Below, piece after piece: positions 42,044 through 44,580 of a stretch of DNA of 44,580 nucleotides (position 1 is the stretch's first letter; each line of letters starts with the position of its first letter). The translations under genes and the position numbers were made by a program. The notes under the pieces were generated by a model. It did no database searches, had not been told where the DNA came from, and saw nothing but the letters and a program-made list of their open reading frames with translations. Source of the stretch: CAVQOB01 sp963714325 (GTDB taxonomy: Bacteria > Pseudomonadota > Alphaproteobacteria > Rhizobiales > Hyphomicrobiaceae); the NCBI GenBank assembly GCA_963714325.1, contig CAVQOB010000022.1, positions 1 to 44,580 of the forward strand, read 5' to 3'.

Positions 42044-43309
42044 TCAGCGCGCGACCCACTCGCCCTTGCGCATCAGCGGCTCGGCTTTGCCGTTCGCCGC
42101 AACGCCGTCGATGTCGACTTTGTCAGAACCGATCATCCAATCGATATGGATCAGGCTGCGGTTGGCGCCGCGCTTGGCGAGTTCGGCTTCGCTGAGGCTG
42201 GTGCCTTTGCGGAAGCATTTGGCATAGGCTTGGCCGAGGGCAATGTGGCACGAGGCGTTTTCATCGAACAGCGTGTTGTAGAACAACAGCCCGCTGGCGG
42301 AGATCGGCGAGGAATGCGGAACGAGCGCGACTTCGCCGAGGCGGCGAGCGCCTTCGTCGGTTTCGAGAACTTTTTTCAGGACATCGCCGCCGGTGCGGGC
42401 CTTGGCATCGACAATGCGGCCGCCTTCGAAGCGGACGGCAATGTCCTGGATCAACGTGCCCATGTAGGAGAGCGGCTTGGTGGCAACGACGGTGCCGTTG
42501 ACGCGATCCTTGTGCGGCGTCGTGAAGACTTCTTCGGTGGGTAGGTTGGCATTGCAGGTGACACCGTTCTTGGCGGTCGCAGCGCCGCCGCACCATTCGT
42601 GTTCATCGGCGAGACCAACGGTCAGGTCAGTGCCAGGGCCTTTGAAGTGCAGCGCATGATAGGCCTTGGCATTGAGCTGCTTGGTGCGCTTGGCGAGTTC
42701 CTTGTTGTGCGCTTTCCAGTTGGCGATCGGGTCGGGTGTGTCGATGCGGGTGGCCTTGAAAATGGCGTCCCAGAGCTTGGCGACGGCAACCTTTTCGGAT
42801 GCGTTCGGGAACACGGTTTTGGCCCAGGCCGGCGATGCATAGGCGAGCAGTGTCCAGTTGATGTCGAAGCCGGTGATCTTTTCGATGGCGGGCTGGTAGG
42901 CTTTGCTGGTGGCACGGTTCTGGCGCGAAATCCTGCTCGCGTTCTGACCTGCAAGAAGTGCCGGATTGCCGCCGCGAATGGCAAGGCGGGCGGCACCATC
43001 CGCATAGGCCTTGGCCATGCCCTGGTAGAGCCATGCCGGAGCAGTGTCGAAACTTGGTTCGCGTGCATGTTCGTATTTGAGCAATGCCGCCTGCTCGTCG
43101 TCGAACAAGGTCGTGACGTTTGCGGCACCGGCCTGGTAGGCGTGCGTGGTGATGAGGCGTACGAGGTCGATGGCCTCGACGGGCGCCGTCAGGACGATCT
43201 CTTGTCCGGGTTTCAGGCCGAGACCGACTTTGACGGCGACTTCGGCGAGGCGATCGAGGCGTTCGACGTGCGACAGTGTTGCGGCTTTGGCTTTCACCGA
43301 CTTTTGCAT
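42044..43309 (-). CDS. M29 family aminopeptidase
   Basis: A 421-residue metallopeptidase of the M29 family (AmpS/PepS/aminopeptidase T), which releases N-terminal residues with two bound metal ions. Recognisable stretches are VKVGLGLKPGQEIVLTAPVE near the N-terminus, LTVGLADEHEWCGG, NLPTEEVFTTPHKDRVNGTV, and the C-terminal NRSLIHIDWMIGSDKVDIDG. The ATG at 43309 (MQKSVKAKAAT) is chosen because the longer frame overlaps the upstream gene and is unlike the family. It lies 22 bp downstream of the NDUFA9-like gene and is probably in its operon. Confidence 0.93.
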   Translation of the reverse strand: MQKSVKAKAATLSHVERLDRLAEVAVKVGLGLKPGQEIVLTAPVEAIDLVRLITTHAYQAGAANVTTLFDDEQAALLKYEHAREPSFDTAPAWLYQGMAKAYADGAARLAIRGGNPALLAGQNASRISRQNRATSKAYQPAIEKITGFDINWTLLAYASPAWAKTVFPNASEKVAVAKLWDAIFKATRIDTPDPIANWKAHNKELAKRTKQLNAKAYHALHFKGPGTDLTVGLADEHEWCGGAATAKNGVTCNANLPTEEVFTTPHKDRVNGTVVATKPLSYMGTLIQDIAVRFEGGRIVDAKARTGGDVLKKVLETDEGARRLGEVALVPHSSPISASGLLFYNTLFDENASCHIALGQAYAKCFRKGTSLSEAELAKRGANRSLIHIDWMIGSDKVDIDGVAANGKAEPLMRKGEWVAR

Positions 43310-43331
43310 CGTGAGGAATCCAGTGTGTTGT

Positions 43332-44315
43332 TCAACCACGATAATGGGCGTACTGGCCCTTGGCGCGGAAGCGTTCGAGATAGGCAGGCACCACCGCGGC
43401 AACAGATTGCGGCTGTAATACGCCGAGGTCGGCCAAGATGCGATGCTCGGACTTGGCTTTGTCACTGACGATATTGTCGCGCTGGAGCATGCGGACCTGA
43501 TCGACGGTCAAGGGGCGCAGCGTGTTTGGCAGTGGCAGTGTCGCGAAGGCGGCGACCTTGGCCAGCCAGAACGGCATCCTGAGGTAGGGGCGTTTGCGGC
43601 CGGTCCAGCCTTGAGTCTTGTCGAGCAATTGGCGGAACGAGAACGTTTCCGGTCCGCCGAGTTCGTAAGTCGCGCTGGCCATTGCTTTGCCGGCAGCGGC
43701 CGCAGCAATCGCTTGCGCCAGATCACCAACGAATATCGGCTGGAATTTGGTTTTTCCGCCACCGATCAGCGGCAGCATCGGTGTCATCTGCGCGAGGAAG
43801 CCGAAGCGGTTGAAGAACTCGTCCTCGGGACCGAAGACGATGGATGGTCGGAGGATGATGGCACCGGGAAATTCTGCCAAGACGGCGGCTTCGCCGGCGG
43901 CTTTGGTGCGGCCATAGTTGCCTTTCGATTTGGGATCGGCGCCGATGGCGGAGACGTGGATGAAGGTTTTCACCCCGGCGTCGCGAGCGGCCTTGGCCGC
44001 GGCGCGGGCGCCGGCGACGTGAACACTGTCGAAGGTTTGCTTTCCTGATTTGGCGAGAATGCCGACTAGATTGATCACAACGTCGGCGCCAGCGACGGCG
44101 GTGCCGAGCGATTGCGGATAGCGCAGGTTGGCCTGCACGGCATGGATCTGGCCGACGCCGCCCATCGGTTGGAGGTGACCGGCGAGATCGGGACGGCGAA
44201 CAGCGGCTCGCACACGCCAACCCTCCCGGGCGAGCGCGCGGACGGTGTGCCTGCCGACAAAACCAGAGCCGCCGATGATGGTCGCGAGTTTCCCGGTGGT
44301 GGGCGTCGATGACAT
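43332..44315 (-). CDS. NDUFA9-like NAD(P)-binding protein
   Basis: A 327-residue atypical short-chain dehydrogenase of the complex I NDUFA9 family. The dinucleotide motif is IIGGSGFVGRHTVRALAREG near the N-terminus, followed by GADVVINLVGIL and HVSAIGADPKSKGNYGRTKA, where the usual active-site tyrosine and lysine positions are partly kept. The mitochondrial relative stabilises complex I, but in bacteria the role is uncertain. The ATG at 44315 starts the mature-looking protein; the frame extends to 44372 without similarity. Confidence 0.88.
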   Translation of the reverse strand: MSSTPTTGKLATIIGGSGFVGRHTVRALAREGWRVRAAVRRPDLAGHLQPMGGVGQIHAVQANLRYPQSLGTAVAGADVVINLVGILAKSGKQTFDSVHVAGARAAAKAARDAGVKTFIHVSAIGADPKSKGNYGRTKAAGEAAVLAEFPGAIILRPSIVFGPEDEFFNRFGFLAQMTPMLPLIGGGKTKFQPIFVGDLAQAIAAAAAGKAMASATYELGGPETFSFRQLLDKTQGWTGRKRPYLRMPFWLAKVAAFATLPLPNTLRPLTVDQVRMLQRDNIVSDKAKSEHRILADLGVLQPQSVAAVVPAYLERFRAKGQYAHYRG

Positions 44316-44461
44316 GGTGCGGCTCCCGCAGTCGGTTTTTGTATACGATCTGGCAAATCGAGGAGCGAGCAATAGCTGTCATTGGTGCTGCTGTGAAGGC
44401 GGCTCGACGGCGCAGGCACGGGCGGCTTGGGTCGGATCACCGGTTGGCCCGAGCTGCGCGA

Positions 44462-44490
44462 TTGACATTGGCGGGCGCGCGTTCTACTGG
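44462..44490 (+). promoter_or_regulatory. Possible tRNA-Leu promoter
   Basis: A consensus -35 box TTGACA at 44462-44467 is followed, 17 bp later, by a weak -10 (TACTGG, 44485-44490). This would start transcription just before the tRNA at 44501. Confidence 0.4.
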
Positions 44491-44500
44491 AAACGCGCTT

Positions 44501-44580
44501 GCCCAGATGGCGGAATTGGTAGACGCACTAGCTTCAGGTGCTAGCGGTCGCAAGATCGTGGAGGTTCGAAGTCCTCTTCT
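44501..44580 (+). tRNA. tRNA-Leu (CAG), truncated by window end
   Basis: The acceptor 5' strand GCCCAGA, the D-arm, the anticodon stem CTAGC/GCTAG with loop TTCAGGT (anticodon CAG), and a long variable arm are visible. The T-arm GGAGGTTCGAAGTCCTC follows. The 3' acceptor strand lies beyond the window. The long variable arm is as expected for a type II tRNA. Confidence 0.92.

Noticed and set aside
41564..42059. Minus-strand frames through the tandem repeat, giving repeated 19-residue peptides
   Set aside because: Two minus-strand frames stay open because the unit length is near 57 nt; there is no independent start signal and the peptides overlap neighbouring gene ends.

Overview
The window is about 44.6 kb of GC-rich chromosome from an alphaproteobacterium, most probably of the order Hyphomicrobiales (Rhizobiales). 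The markers for this are GcrA, a CpdR-type receiver protein beside hpt, DUF4164 upstream of zapA, DUF2628 beside hisH, FtsX with a long N-terminal extension, a vitamin B12-dependent ribonucleotide reductase, and candidate LexA boxes of the alphaproteobacterial form GTTC-N7-GTTC. I do not assign a genus. Most of the window is housekeeping DNA, with short accessory stretches between conserved blocks.

Layout. 1-5.1 kb: a minus-strand block of DUF4164, zapA, 6S RNA, 5-formyl-THF cyclo-ligase and a YmdB-type phosphodiesterase, then gap (GAPDH, plus) with its terminator, a small secreted twin-CX3C protein, and a beta-hydroxyacid dehydrogenase. 5.1-9.6 kb: a fusion of a zinc-dependent phospholipase C-like domain with a C-terminal DUF4332 helix-hairpin-helix domain, an EamA exporter, and a second beta-hydroxyacid dehydrogenase. 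9.8-11.4 kb: an accessory patch holding a lone methyltransferase between a glutathione S-transferase-like scrap and an IS630 transposase scrap. 11.4-16.4 kb: the prkA-yeaH-spoVR stress operon (minus). 16.8-25.2 kb: a rearranged histidine region, with hisF (minus), DUF2628 and hisH (plus), a short accessory island with a Cas2/SinR-like gene carrying two candidate LexA boxes upstream, hisA (plus), a DctPQM TRAP transporter, and hisB (minus).

25.3-29.9 kb: hslV, an SMR exporter, a REPIN-type inverted repeat and hslU, then an AT-richer orphan gene with a HEPN-like RxxxxH motif, a second REPIN, and cpdR-like and hpt genes. 30.3-36.4 kb: ftsE-ftsX, a YdcF-type DUF218 protein, a plsC-type acyltransferase and nrdJ (all plus). 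36.6-44.6 kb: a conserved hypothetical gene, the argD-argF-hslO operon (minus), gcrA (plus) with its terminator, a three-copy 57/58-bp tandem repeat, an M29 aminopeptidase, an NDUFA9-like NAD(P)-binding protein, and the start of a tRNA-Leu(CAG) cut off by the window end.

How the genes work together. The clear functional sets are histidine synthesis (hisF, hisH, hisA, hisB), the HslUV protease, the FtsEX division ABC system, arginine synthesis (argD, argF), the PrkA/YeaH/SpoVR stress module, and TRAP uptake of an organic acid. Cell-cycle control is represented by gcrA and cpdR. The most promising undescribed element is the LexA-box-flanked, stand-alone Cas2-like gene near 19.3-19.8 kb. The zinc-PLC/DUF4332 fusion and the HEPN-like orphan come next. 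No CRISPR array, intact insertion sequence or prophage was seen.
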